A DNA stretch of 57,014 nucleotides from CAYSBE01 sp046309355 (lineage in GTDB: Bacteria > Bacteroidota > Bacteroidia > UKL13-3), in NCBI GenBank assembly GCA_046309355.1, contig JBKCPL010000001.1, forward strand, positions 1 through 57,014, given 5' to 3'. The position numbers and the translations under genes were made by a program. The notes below the pieces were generated by a model. The model was given only the letters and a program-made list of their open reading frames with translations. It made no database searches and was not told the DNA's origin. Positions 44,006-52,966 of this stretch are shown piece after piece (position 1 is the first letter of the stretch; each line of letters begins with the position of its first letter).

Positions 44006-45406
44006 ATGAAAAAAACAACGCTACTCTTTTCAGCTATACTAGCTGTAGTACTCATTTCAGGCACAGTCGATTTAAACAATTTACTGAACTACAGCAATCA
44101 GCCGATGCCTGATTACATCCTTAAAAACAACGAACCCGCCAATAACCGCACTACTGATGCCGGTGCCACTCTGGGTCGCGTTCTTTTTTACGACAAAAAT
44201 CTATCCATCAACAACACGATTGCCTGCGCCAGTTGCCACCACCAGGAGTTTGCTTTTGGCGATACAGCAGTGCAAAGTTTGGGATATGATGGTGGGCATA
44301 CAGGTCGTCACTCGATGCGTTTGGCCAATGCACGTTTCGGCAATGAAAACCGTTTTTTTTGGGATGAACGGGCTGCTTCGCTCGAAAACCAAACGACACA
44401 ACCGATTCGTGACCATATCGAAATGGGATTTAGCGGAGTATTCGGCAACCCTACTTTCGACTCCTTATTGCGTAAGCTATCTGCTATTCCGTATTATCCA
44501 GTGTTGTTTACAGCAGCCTATGGAACAAGTGATATTACAGAACTTAAAATACAGCGTGCTTTGGCACAGTTTGTACGCAGTATTCAATCCTTCGACTCCA
44601 AGTACGATGTTGGCCGAGCACAGGTAGCCAATGATGGACAGCCTTTCCCGAATTTTACGCCACAGGAAAACATGGGTAAAAACCTATTCCTCACCCCTCC
44701 TCCAAATGGCGCAGGTTGTCAGGGTTGCCACCGGGCACCGGAGTTTGATATTGATCCAGGCTCACGAAATAATGGGGTGATTGGCGTGATAGGAGACACC
44801 AGCATCGTTGATTTAACCATCACTCGTTCACCATCGCTGCGCAACCTTACCCGTGCGAATGGCACTGTAAATACACCCATGATGCATACCGGTTCATTCC
44901 GCACACTCGATCAGGTTATTGGTCATTATTTACAAATACCGAATAATCCAAACAACACAAACCTAGACCCCAGACTGCGCGGCCCCGGAGGTGTTCCACA
45001 AAATTTACCATTTACACAGGCACAGCGTGATGCACTGGCTGCATTTTTACGCACACTAAGCGGCACTGCTGTTTACACAGATGCACGATGGTCTAGTCCG
45101 TTTGACAGTGCAGGAAATATTACAGTCATTCCCGTTACGCAACCTACATCTGTTGGTGATTACACGTTCATGGCTGCACGCATACATGCATATCCAAATC
45201 CGTTTGTAAATGTCTTATACCTTAACCTGCCTGAAAGCGCCAGGAGTGTGGTAGTACTTGATGCTGCCGGCAAATTAATTTACACTACCGAGGCACATTC
45301 ATCTATGCAACTGGAAACAACAACATGGATAAGGGGCATATATCACATACAGGTATTGAATGCCGGTAACGAATTACTTGCTTACAGAAAAGTGATGAAA
45401 AATTAA
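44006..45406 (+). CDS. Di-haem cytochrome c peroxidase-like protein with T9SS sorting domain
   Basis: 466 aa with a signal-like hydrophobic start (K-K-T-T-L-L-F-S-A-I-L-A-V-V-L-I). It has the MauG/CCP fold with two haem c motifs, C74-A-S-C-H78 and C238-Q-G-C-H242, and the loop M-M-H-T-G-S-F-R-T-L near 290. The C-terminus is a T9SS type A sorting domain from A-Y-P-N-P-F to R-G-I-Y-H-I-Q-V-L. Classical CCPs are periplasmic and reduce H2O2 with electrons from cytochrome c; this tail predicts export through the outer membrane. It could be a surface peroxidase or a MauG-like oxidase acting on partner proteins. The 211-base gap before it contains no gene or clear promoter. Confidence 0.9.
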   Translation: MKKTTLLFSAILAVVLISGTVDLNNLLNYSNQPMPDYILKNNEPANNRTTDAGATLGRVLFYDKNLSINNTIACASCHHQEFAFGDTAVQSLGYDGGHTGRHSMRLANARFGNENRFFWDERAASLENQTTQPIRDHIEMGFSGVFGNPTFDSLLRKLSAIPYYPVLFTAAYGTSDITELKIQRALAQFVRSIQSFDSKYDVGRAQVANDGQPFPNFTPQENMGKNLFLTPPPNGAGCQGCHRAPEFDIDPGSRNNGVIGVIGDTSIVDLTITRSPSLRNLTRANGTVNTPMMHTGSFRTLDQVIGHYLQIPNNPNNTNLDPRLRGPGGVPQNLPFTQAQRDALAAFLRTLSGTAVYTDARWSSPFDSAGNITVIPVTQPTSVGDYTFMAARIHAYPNPFVNVLYLNLPESARSVVVLDAAGKLIYTTEAHSSMQLETTTWIRGIYHIQVLNAGNELLAYRKVMKN

Positions 45407-45483
45407 TTTTGACGGACAGAGAGAGAGATGAGAGAGTAGAGATAATAACGAATACTCGATTAGTAGCTTTATTTAAAAACAAC

Positions 45484-45515
45484 GGCTCCGCGCTAAGCGC
45501 GGGGCCATAGCTCAA
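45484..45515 (-). terminator. GC-rich hairpin element, copy A (terminator of the propeller gene)
   Basis: Stem 45484-45493/45497-45506: GGCCCCGCGC pairs with GCGCGGAGCC (one G-T pair) around a three-base loop; reading the minus strand it is followed by GTTGTTTTT. It lies 30 bases beyond the stop of the gene ending at 45536 and fits an intrinsic terminator. Copy B is at 50282-50304. Confidence 0.7.
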
Positions 45516-45535
45516 ACACAAAAAACACGATAAAA

Positions 45536-46942
45536 CTACCTGCTGATTACAACACTGCGCGAGGCTTGTTTGCCTCCCTGCTCCATGCGTAAATAGTACA
45601 CACCGGGGGGCACATTCAATTGCAGTGATAGTTGATTTTCTCCTACTGCTACATTGTTGTATTGATGCGTAAATACTTGCTTACCCATTATATCATACAC
45701 CAAAACTTTTGCCGGTGTGGTGTTTTCTGCATCCCATTGCAGCGTAAATGCGCCTGTGTTAGTTGGGTTGGGGTAAAGTATTACTGACAATTGTGATTTT
45801 ATATTACTCTCTTCTACACCAACAGATGCATCACCTAGTGTTGTAGTATAGTACAATCCACCACCCTGAGTTTTAACATATATAACGTTACCCGTCATGC
45901 TCATTTCTTGGTAATTACTCGTTGGTAAACTAGTTTGTTCTATCCATGTATAGCCACCATTAGTAGTTTTAAAAACTTTCTCTTTATATGCAAAACCAAT
46001 TTTACTATTAATAAAAAATAGTTTGGTCAACCATGTACCATTAGTTGTACTTGATGGTATCGTTGCGATATTTGTCCAAATACTTCCACCATTTGTTGTA
46101 CGATAAATTTCAGTCTGATAAGACAAATTACCAAATGTTCCATAAGTTCTTATCACTGCCATAAAACCTGTGTCTGGAGAAACAAAATGTATATCAAAAA
46201 CATCAAAGGAAGGAAGGTTGAATGTATCAATATTCGTGGGCAGATAAGTCCAAGACATACCTCCATTAGATGTACGATACAATCTCTGTAAACCGCGCAA
46301 TGCTGAAGGTAGCACCTGTCCGCTCTGAACTTGCCTTCGTGCCCATACATGATTTTTATCGAACACAAATATCTTTTCAAGCATATTATCAGTACTACTT
46401 GTAATTGAATCCAATACTGAAATTTTTGATGTTCCTAAATTGGTTGTTTTGTACAAATCATCTATCACCCTATCTGTATTTGCATAGTACATTACCGAAT
46501 CTTCAAGATAATTACCTACTCTTCTATACACACCGGGATTAAATCTAAAATTATTAAATAAAGCCCCTGTCGTTGTTGTATCCCAATTTGATATATCATG
46601 ATGGGGAACAAAGATACTTCCGGGCAATATTTTACCCGTTTTAAGTATGATTGGCGGATGACGCCTGTCATTTAATTCAGTTTTTTTTGAATAATATAAA
46701 TTAAAGGTTTGACCGCGGTTAGTCGAATAAAAATACGATATAAAGTGCCCTGAATCAGGCACAACAGCAACACCAAAACCCACTACCGTATCTTCATGAT
46801 TAATAATATAACCCGATAATGCTCCATAGGCATTAGCATTGGGCTTAGGTGGTGGTACATTCGTCATCGGTATTGAATACCATTGTGCTACTATGTTATT
46901 TACTAGCAAGCTTAAAATTATGAGGAAAGCCGTCTTTTTCAT
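45536..46942 (-). CDS. Exported beta-propeller (YCF48/BNR-like) protein with T9SS sorting domain
   Basis: 468 aa from ATG 46942, with a signal peptide (K-K-T-A-F-L-I-I-L-S-L-L-V-N-N-I-V-A-Q). Several Asp-box-like motifs of the form T-S/T-N-G-G-x-x-W (R-T-S-N-G-G-M-S-W, R-T-T-N-G-G-S-I-W, K-T-T-N-G-G-Y-T-W) indicate a propeller. A T9SS type A domain starts at L-Y-P-N-P-T (about residue 390). There is no catalytic pattern of sialidases, so binding or structural use is likely. It starts seven bases after the Cys-rich gene stop and is surely co-transcribed with it, so it would be affected by any switch in that gene. Confidence 0.82.
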   Translation of the reverse strand: MKKTAFLIILSLLVNNIVAQWYSIPMTNVPPPKPNANAYGALSGYIINHEDTVVGFGVAVVPDSGHFISYFYSTNRGQTFNLYYSKKTELNDRRHPPIILKTGKILPGSIFVPHHDISNWDTTTTGALFNNFRFNPGVYRRVGNYLEDSVMYYANTDRVIDDLYKTTNLGTSKISVLDSITSSTDNMLEKIFVFDKNHVWARRQVQSGQVLPSALRGLQRLYRTSNGGMSWTYLPTNIDTFNLPSFDVFDIHFVSPDTGFMAVIRTYGTFGNLSYQTEIYRTTNGGSIWTNIATIPSSTTNGTWLTKLFFINSKIGFAYKEKVFKTTNGGYTWIEQTSLPTSNYQEMSMTGNVIYVKTQGGGLYYTTTLGDASVGVEESNIKSQLSVILYPNPTNTGAFTLQWDAENTTPAKVLVYDIMGKQVFTHQYNNVAVGENQLSLQLNVPPGVYYLRMEQGGKQASRSVVISR

Positions 46943-46949
46943 ATTGGAA

Positions 46950-49900
46950 TTATTTATAAAGTTTAAAATTTGCACACGGAAGTGTGTACGTGTTGTCATA
47001 AATTCTTGGTAACAAATGCTCCTTAGTACTTAAAAAATTAACCGTGCTGTAATAACTGATGTTACCACGCATATTTTGCCCCATACCACCAATACCAAGG
47101 TGGTAAAACATGGGTTGATAAAATACAGAAGTTTCTGCCAAATCAACAATATGACATTTAGTAATTGCATTAATCCTTGTTAGAAGTTCTTCGCTAATGG
47201 AATTACAATACTGCTGCGTTGCTGGTAGTATGAAATCGTTACGGTGTATGAGAGAACCATTTACATAATTTCCTGATGAACATACGCTTAATTCTATATG
47301 CGTTTGTTCATTGTCATATTCACGCAACAAAATATCAATATAATTTCGACTAAATATGCTACCGGTCACGTTTAATAAAGCACCACCACTCCAAACATGA
47401 TCAATGTTATTTGTACCTTGATTGCAATAATATACTGTATGATCCGCTCGATACCCTGAAAGTAAAGCAATATCCGCATAATGTATACGTGAATTTAGCA
47501 CCATAACTTCAGAGTTAGAAAGACAACTATTACCAAGGTCACAATTTGCACTATTAATTTCTTGACAACAGTCATACCATCCACCCGCTTCTATACCTTG
47601 CCAACCACAATAACCAATATCTGTATTATCTAATATTAATCTGGCACCATTTTCTACCAATATTTTGGTGCATCCTTTCATTAAATAATCACAATTTCTT
47701 AAATCTAGAGTGTATCCTCGTGGCACCAATATAGATTTTTCGAAATATAGAACTTTATAATAACTAATTGTATTTATTTGTTTAGGTACATAATACTCCT
47801 CTCCACCACTCGCCTCTAGTGTTACCAATTCATATTCCTCATAGGTTTGAAAAGGATCATTTACATCGCAACAATTACTATAGTTAATGTTAATTCCTAC
47901 CATGTCAGGTGGGCAGTTACCAATACTATCCCATACGTATAAATTGTATGTGCCATTGGCCTGTAGGCCGGCAATTGCTGTTCTTGATATTACTTCTTGT
48001 GTGCTCGCATTTTCCCATAAAAAACGGTAGCCACTCGTTGCTTCATGCATTACTATCTTACCCTCGCACTGCCAACCTGTGGGCGGTGTTGAAGTATAAG
48101 TTGCAGTATATATTTGCCCCACATACACTTTACCATATGCGGTGTAGCTGCATCCTGTTATCGTATCAGTAATTGTATAACTCACGGTGTGTACTCCCGG
48201 CCCTGCTGCACTGGGGTCAAACTTACCATTAGGTGCATTGGTGCTCCATGTGCCGGGTATGCTGCTTTGGGTGTGCAAGGGTATCGTTACTGCGGTTTGT
48301 GTTACGCAGGTTTGCACATGCTCCAATTCAGCATATGGCCCTTCTATTACCGTTACCGTAAAGTTTACCGTATCGGTACATCCACTATCGTTGGTGTAGC
48401 TGTATATTACCACATGTGTGCCTACGCCTGCTACACGGGGAAAAAATTTAAATGTACCATGCGTATTCATTACGCCTCTGCCTTCGTAATAACCAAACAA
48501 TGGTGTGGCATGCCCGCTTAAGGTATAGGGTTGGTCATACAGGCATATTGGTCCTATATTGTTTGCTGTTGGCTTGGTCTTTTGCCTTATTCGTACAAAA
48601 ATACTGTCGCATGCTGTACATGCTAACGAATCGGTTACACATACCCAATAAGTACCTGTATTGCTCACGCATATACTAGATGTGGTAGCACTCGTGCTCC
48701 ACAGGTAAGTAAAGTTACTTACGGTGCTCGAACCTGTTATTGTTGGGCTAAGGGTTTCACAAATATCAACACAGCCATTTCTGTCTTCACCCAACGATAC
48801 GCTAAAGGGTGTGCCACGATATAATACACCAAAACTTTGAGCTACACAACCATTTGTATCGGTTACATCAACATAGTAAATGCCTGCATCATACACGGTA
48901 ATACATCGGCTGGTATCGCCATTGCTCCAGTAATACGATGCCATGCCCGGTGTGGCACAAAACGTTACTGAATCGGTACCGCAGGTACGTATGGTATCGG
49001 GCACTACTTCTATTTCTGGCAACATGGTAATGTTTACTGAATCGCTCATTTCGCAACCATCTCTGCTAATAGTTACTTTATATGTACCGCTGTGCCATAT
49101 CTGCAAATAGTTGGTTTCCCAAGTAATTAGATTCATTGGCTCCCACAGCAGCCACGTGCTATCATTAAACGGAGTGTGTAACATATAGGTACTGCTATCG
49201 CACAACACTATATCAGGGCCTAAATCGGGTGGTATTAAGTTTCTTACTTCAACCAGCACAGTATCATAAGCATCGCAACCAAATATGGTTCGTCTTAACA
49301 CATACTCATCTGTTACACTTGGATTAAATGTATAAATCGGATTGGTTGACAATATGGTGCTTGGATTGGAACTGCTATACCATTGATAAGTTGCTCCAAA
49401 TTGGCCGGCACATGCGCCTGTACCCAGTTTTACTTGTAGTCCGGGTGTACAGAGTACGGTATCTTCACCTGCAAATCCAAAATTGGGTATCAATACCACA
49501 TCATCTAAACTGGCCCATTGGGTAGCACCCGGTGTCAATTGTTCGGGGTGTATTACTAAATGTTTCCAGTCATAGGTTGGTATAAAATTACATGCAGTGT
49601 ACTGTTGGTAATTGGTGTGAGTAATACCGGGAACATACAATACCGGTTGAAATGGAGCCAATAATGGTGGATTTCCACTGAGCAGTTGAAATGCACTATC
49701 GGTTAAATAAGACCTTACCATATCAACCTGACTGGTGCCTCCGCTATTGCGTAATTTAAACGAAAAAATATAAGGCTTGCCTGTTTCTAGTGCGAACGGC
49801 AATACTTGAAATATCCCTTCGTAATAATTAGGTATAACACTTCTGTTTGCCCAACATAATGCTGCACTGGGTGAAGTAGTAAAAATTGTATCAATTTGTG

Positions 49901-50084
49901 GTGTATTGATAGGATACCAGCCATTTATGTAATTCATCGCAAATGGATCTGCATGGCTCACTGCCGCTACGTTGTTGTAGGTAATTTCTGAATTACCCAC
50001 CACATTACAAACTTGTGCCGTAGCTGTTGTTGGTACTAGATAGATAGATAGATAGATAGATAGGCGTAATGCGACTTTTTTCAT
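46950..50084 (-). CDS. Large Cys-rich exported protein with Ig-like and beta-helix regions
   Basis: 1044 aa from ATG 50084 (M-K-K-V-A-L-R-L-S-I-Y). The signal peptide's hydrophobic core is encoded by a tetranucleotide repeat. Around 30-200 is a lectin/CBM-like beta domain. About 210-700 holds Ig/PKD-like repeats of the gliding-motility type (D-L-G-P-D-I-V-L-C, Y-Y-W-S-N-G-D-T-S-R-C, Y-L-W-S-T-S-A-T). The last 300 residues resemble a parallel beta-helix (I-L-V-E-N-G-A-R-L-I-L-D-N-T-D-I-G-Y). I count 38 cysteines, unusual for a secreted Bacteroidota protein and suggesting disulfides. It ends P-C-A-N-F-K-L-Y-K with no T9SS domain, although the next gene has one. No enzyme motif seen. Probably a surface structure or adhesin. 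Confidence 0.75.
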   Translation of the reverse strand: MKKVALRLSIYLSIYLVPTTATAQVCNVVGNSEITYNNVAAVSHADPFAMNYINGWYPINTPQIDTIFTTSPSAALCWANRSVIPNYYEGIFQVLPFALETGKPYIFSFKLRNSGGTSQVDMVRSYLTDSAFQLLSGNPPLLAPFQPVLYVPGITHTNYQQYTACNFIPTYDWKHLVIHPEQLTPGATQWASLDDVVLIPNFGFAGEDTVLCTPGLQVKLGTGACAGQFGATYQWYSSSNPSTILSTNPIYTFNPSVTDEYVLRRTIFGCDAYDTVLVEVRNLIPPDLGPDIVLCDSSTYMLHTPFNDSTWLLWEPMNLITWETNYLQIWHSGTYKVTISRDGCEMSDSVNITMLPEIEVVPDTIRTCGTDSVTFCATPGMASYYWSNGDTSRCITVYDAGIYYVDVTDTNGCVAQSFGVLYRGTPFSVSLGEDRNGCVDICETLSPTITGSSTVSNFTYLWSTSATTSSICVSNTGTYWVCVTDSLACTACDSIFVRIRQKTKPTANNIGPICLYDQPYTLSGHATPLFGYYEGRGVMNTHGTFKFFPRVAGVGTHVVIYSYTNDSGCTDTVNFTVTVIEGPYAELEHVQTCVTQTAVTIPLHTQSSIPGTWSTNAPNGKFDPSAAGPGVHTVSYTITDTITGCSYTAYGKVYVGQIYTATYTSTPPTGWQCEGKIVMHEATSGYRFLWENASTQEVISRTAIAGLQANGTYNLYVWDSIGNCPPDMVGININYSNCCDVNDPFQTYEEYELVTLEASGGEEYYVPKQINTISYYKVLYFEKSILVPRGYTLDLRNCDYLMKGCTKILVENGARLILDNTDIGYCGWQGIEAGGWYDCCQEINSANCDLGNSCLSNSEVMVLNSRIHYADIALLSGYRADHTVYYCNQGTNNIDHVWSGGALLNVTGSIFSRNYIDILLREYDNEQTHIELSVCSSGNYVNGSLIHRNDFILPATQQYCNSISEELLTRINAITKCHIVDLAETSVFYQPMFYHLGIGGMGQNMRGNISYYSTVNFLSTKEHLLPRIYDNTYTLPCANFKLYK
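50037..50063. repeat. Tetranucleotide tract (TAGA)6.75 within signal-peptide codons
   Basis: Six full TAGA units plus TAG (27 bases); the coding strand reads CTAT repeats. It encodes L-S-I-Y-L-S-I-Y-L, residues 8-16 of the protein ending at 46950. Because the unit is four bases, gain or loss of one or two units shifts the frame; three units add or remove L-S-I-Y in frame. This is the structure of a contingency (phase-variable) locus. Confidence 0.85.
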
Positions 50085-50159
50085 TAGCCAACGCATTCAG
50101 GCATCCCGCCCGCATGCGCGTGAAGTGTGAGTATTTCATAATACAGTGCGATTGTATTA

Positions 50160-50190
50160 CAAAGTTTAACACTTTTAGTGGGGTTTCAAA
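50160..50190 (-). promoter_or_regulatory. Candidate promoter for the Cys-rich gene
   Basis: Minus strand: TTTG (50190-50187), 18-base spacer, TAAACTTTG (50168-50160). The -7 box has one extra base compared with TAnnTTTG. It would give a leader of about 70 bases. Confidence 0.4.
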
Positions 50191-50219
50191 ATGGGATTTA
50201 TCCCTGCTTATTAAATAGA

Positions 50220-50243
50220 CGTTAATTAAGGAAATAATTAACG
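50220..50243. repeat. 9-base inverted repeat CGTTAATTA / TAATTAACG
   Basis: Perfect arms (50220-50228, 50235-50243) with a six-base gap, about 30 bases upstream of the candidate promoter of the Cys-rich gene. It is AT-rich and not followed by a T-run, so it is more like an operator for a dimeric regulator than a terminator. Confidence 0.4.
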
Positions 50244-50281
50244 CTGGCTACAATTGCCACAGCCATCGAATAAAAGTTTTA

Positions 50282-50304
50282 GGCCCCGCGCTTCGCGCGG
50301 GGCC
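50282..50304. repeat. GC-rich hairpin element, copy B
   Basis: Perfect 10-base stem GGCCCCGCGC/GCGCGGGGCC around TTC, followed on the plus strand by GTTGTTTTA. It matches copy A (45484-45515) at about 29 of 31 positions but in the opposite orientation. It lies 27 bases beyond the stop of the M36 peptidase gene and may also stop that transcript (TAAAACTTTT follows on the minus strand). Confidence 0.65.
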
Positions 50305-50330
50305 GTTGTTTTATGCTAACTTTAAGAATT

Positions 50331-52904
50331 TTATTCAGCCAATACCAGTTTAGTTTGGTAGGCGTGTGTTCCATCCGAAATACGTAGTATGTATACTCCA
50401 CGGTTTAAAGACGACATGTTCAGTATTGTTTTGCCTGTATTGACCTGCAATGTTGTATTCAGTACTTGCTTACCTGTAATATCTACTACCGATACGTTTA
50501 CACCTGTAACATAATCAGGCAGCGCTATCTGTACCAGGTCTTTTGCCGGATTAGGCAACACGCGCACTGTTTCCCATGCTTTGGTTTTCATAACCGAAGT
50601 ATTAGGCCCAAATTTTGGCAAATCGAATGCCTCAGTTCCATCAGAACGGGATGAAGTAAGTCCTTGATCTGCGCTTAATCCTAAACCTCTACGGGCAAAT
50701 GCACGCCAAATCAATTCTTTGTTTGCTCCACCGTTGCGCAAACTGTCGGCAAGCAGTATCGCATTGCGTCCATCTTCAAAACCGGGATTACATGGTTGCA
50801 ATTTCAACGCATCAATCACCAGTTGAAGGGCCATATTATTTCCGCCCACTTCCGGTTGATAGATATTCTCGTTGAAGCCATACTTATCTACCATGTCCCA
50901 ATACATATCATACAGCATAGCACACCATACCGAGCCTACGCCATGCGGCACCGACAAGGTTTTGATACTGTTGTACGTAGTAGGGTTAACACTGAGGCTG
51001 CGGCTGTATTTGTAATTGCGTATACCTAAACCATCTGTAGTTTGATTGAATACATAGGTACCAATTCCTTTTCCATCTAAAGCACTATCGCTTGCGCTAG
51101 CAGTTAAACACAGTGCGAAGAAATCGCTCCACCCCTCACCCATTTGCTCCTGATTGTTCAGGCATGATGAGTTAGCCGGTCCACCGGTAAGTCGGGTTGA
51201 TATGCCGTGTCCGTATTCGTGTGTAATTACTCCGTTATCAAAATCAGAATCGTATACTCTGGATACTTGAGGGTTGCCCCGAATGGATACGAACACTGTA
51301 GAATCTTGATTCAATTTTGTTTTAAGATTTGTTCCCAGTGAACTTGAAATCATAACACCCGGTATATTGATTCCGTTTCCGTTTCCTGTCATGGCAACGG
51401 CTGAGTTTTGAGTATTCACCATCACCACTGCAATGGCTCCGGCAGCTTGTGCATTTAAAATTTTTGTTCGGTAATTGCAGGCGCTCGTTCCGCGATCAAT
51501 CAATGCTATTTTACCTGCGATATCATTCTTAATAGAGTTACACGCATGTGTGGGGTTAGTTGAACTATCGTTTACCAAAACCAGCTGTGCTGTAATGGTA
51601 TCGGCCGGACGTGTAGATAAATTTCCAAACGGTGAAGTAACCCAGCCAGCCAATGTAGTGTTGTTTATACGTAAATTTTGTGTGCCTATACCGGTTGTTG
51701 ACGGATACCACAAGTACATCTGCATACGGCCGCTGGTGCCATCAACGGGTGTTTGAAAATTGGCATTATTGGTTCCACTTCCATCCTGTGCATCAGCAAA
51801 AACGGCATCGCCATCGGCTCCACCCTTGCTGTAATTATTGGCTTGAAAATTCCCTGATTCTTCATCAAATCCGTAATTGTAAAAAATGTCGTGTATCAGG
51901 TTATTCCAATAGAAAAGATTAGTAATTGCAGCCGCCTGGTTGGAATTTGCACTGCTGTCTACATGGTATGGAAAATCAAATACCAAACCCGAACCTCCAT
52001 CAGGGCTAAAGCCGGCTGAATTAGTATTAGCTCTATCTTCACGGGCAAATACATTATTGCCTCGTGTTATAGTAAAATCAGCACCTGCTACTCCATCCGT
52101 ATCGTGCCATCCGAATGGAGACGCGTTGGAAGTAGCTGAACCGGAAACTGTAGAGCGTGATCCGTGATTAGGACTTTCAAACGGACGCGGGAATATAGAA
52201 TAACTGCCATCGCTGGTTTTTTTAGCGGCTTTATTCGCCACCTGAGTCATCAATATATGTGATTGGGCATGTTGATTAAAACTACCCACACGCTGCTCTA
52301 CTTCATCTACACTGCACTGTGTAGTCCAGTTATTTTTGTCCAATATGACACCTGTTTCGGCATCCACTTGTATGTGCCACCAGTTATGTGTTTCGTTATC
52401 GTACAACTCAATGTTCCACGCCAGGCGAATGCCTGCATCAGCCGCATAGTAATATGTTTTCGCACTTACCGGAGTTGTTTCCGAAAGAATATATTTTCCA
52501 TCGGCAGCAGCTTTTACCTGTTTATTGAGTGTAACAGGCAGTGCAGCCTCAACATGAGACGCAGCATTCTGCAGGGCAGTCATATAGCTTACAACAGGTG
52601 CTGTAGGATACGATTTATCTGCCGGTGTGTTCACGAATTTATTATGAAATGCGACCACGTTGCGTGATTTATCGAAATGTATAGAGGGGTTAACATTATA
52701 CACCTCGAAGCCGTTTAATTTTTGACGCATATAAACGTGCGTAACACCGGTTCGAGGGTTGGTGTGCTGTGCGGTAATAGTAAAATCAAGGGTTGAGAGT
52801 CCGGATTTATTTTGCACAATTTGGCGAATGAACGACTCAGGCAATTGGGCGAAAACACTGAGTACAACGAGTGTTAAAACACCAGTAACAAAGATTTTTT
52901 TCAT
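50331..52904 (-). CDS. M36 family (fungalysin) zinc metallopeptidase with T9SS sorting domain
   Basis: 857 aa from ATG 52904. Signal peptide (K-K-I-F-V-T-G-V-L-T-L-V-V-L-S-V-F-A-Q), FTP-type inhibitory propeptide (to about 200), then the M36 catalytic domain with a PA (protease-associated) insert (N-D-S-S-T-N-P ... I-A-L-I-D-R-G-T-S-A-C). The zinc site is H-E-Y-G-H near residue 561, with the third ligand in G-E-G-W-S-D-F-F-A-L. A T9SS type A domain closes the protein (V-L-P-N-P-A ... R-G-V-Y-I-L-R-I). An extracellular or surface protease, likely for protein feeding; the propeptide keeps it inactive until export. A good promoter lies just upstream. Confidence 0.93.
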   Translation of the reverse strand: MKKIFVTGVLTLVVLSVFAQLPESFIRQIVQNKSGLSTLDFTITAQHTNPRTGVTHVYMRQKLNGFEVYNVNPSIHFDKSRNVVAFHNKFVNTPADKSYPTAPVVSYMTALQNAASHVEAALPVTLNKQVKAAADGKYILSETTPVSAKTYYYAADAGIRLAWNIELYDNETHNWWHIQVDAETGVILDKNNWTTQCSVDEVEQRVGSFNQHAQSHILMTQVANKAAKKTSDGSYSIFPRPFESPNHGSRSTVSGSATSNASPFGWHDTDGVAGADFTITRGNNVFAREDRANTNSAGFSPDGGSGLVFDFPYHVDSSANSNQAAAITNLFYWNNLIHDIFYNYGFDEESGNFQANNYSKGGADGDAVFADAQDGSGTNNANFQTPVDGTSGRMQMYLWYPSTTGIGTQNLRINNTTLAGWVTSPFGNLSTRPADTITAQLVLVNDSSTNPTHACNSIKNDIAGKIALIDRGTSACNYRTKILNAQAAGAIAVVMVNTQNSAVAMTGNGNGINIPGVMISSSLGTNLKTKLNQDSTVFVSIRGNPQVSRVYDSDFDNGVITHEYGHGISTRLTGGPANSSCLNNQEQMGEGWSDFFALCLTASASDSALDGKGIGTYVFNQTTDGLGIRNYKYSRSLSVNPTTYNSIKTLSVPHGVGSVWCAMLYDMYWDMVDKYGFNENIYQPEVGGNNMALQLVIDALKLQPCNPGFEDGRNAILLADSLRNGGANKELIWRAFARRGLGLSADQGLTSSRSDGTEAFDLPKFGPNTSVMKTKAWETVRVLPNPAKDLVQIALPDYVTGVNVSVVDITGKQVLNTTLQVNTGKTILNMSSLNRGVYILRISDGTHAYQTKLVLAE

Positions 52905-52925
52905 TTTATATGATGTAAATTTAAT

Positions 52926-52955
52926 CAAATTTAGCTATTCGGTTGAATATTCAAA
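52926..52955 (-). promoter_or_regulatory. Promoter for the M36 peptidase
   Basis: Minus strand: TTTG (52955-52952), 18-base spacer, TAAATTTG (52933-52926), both exact matches to the Bacteroidota consensus; 21 bases from the ATG. Confidence 0.65.
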
Positions 52956-52966
52956 GCTATAAACAA

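Noticed and set aside
45411..45442. GAGA-rich stretch after the peroxidase gene, considered as a second microsatellite switch
   Set aside because: It is interrupted, non-coding and not placed at a promoter, so no switching effect can be argued.
48114..48521. 135-aa Cys-rich plus-strand frame
   Set aside because: Antisense to the Ig-like repeats of the large exported protein; its cysteines come from reversed codons.
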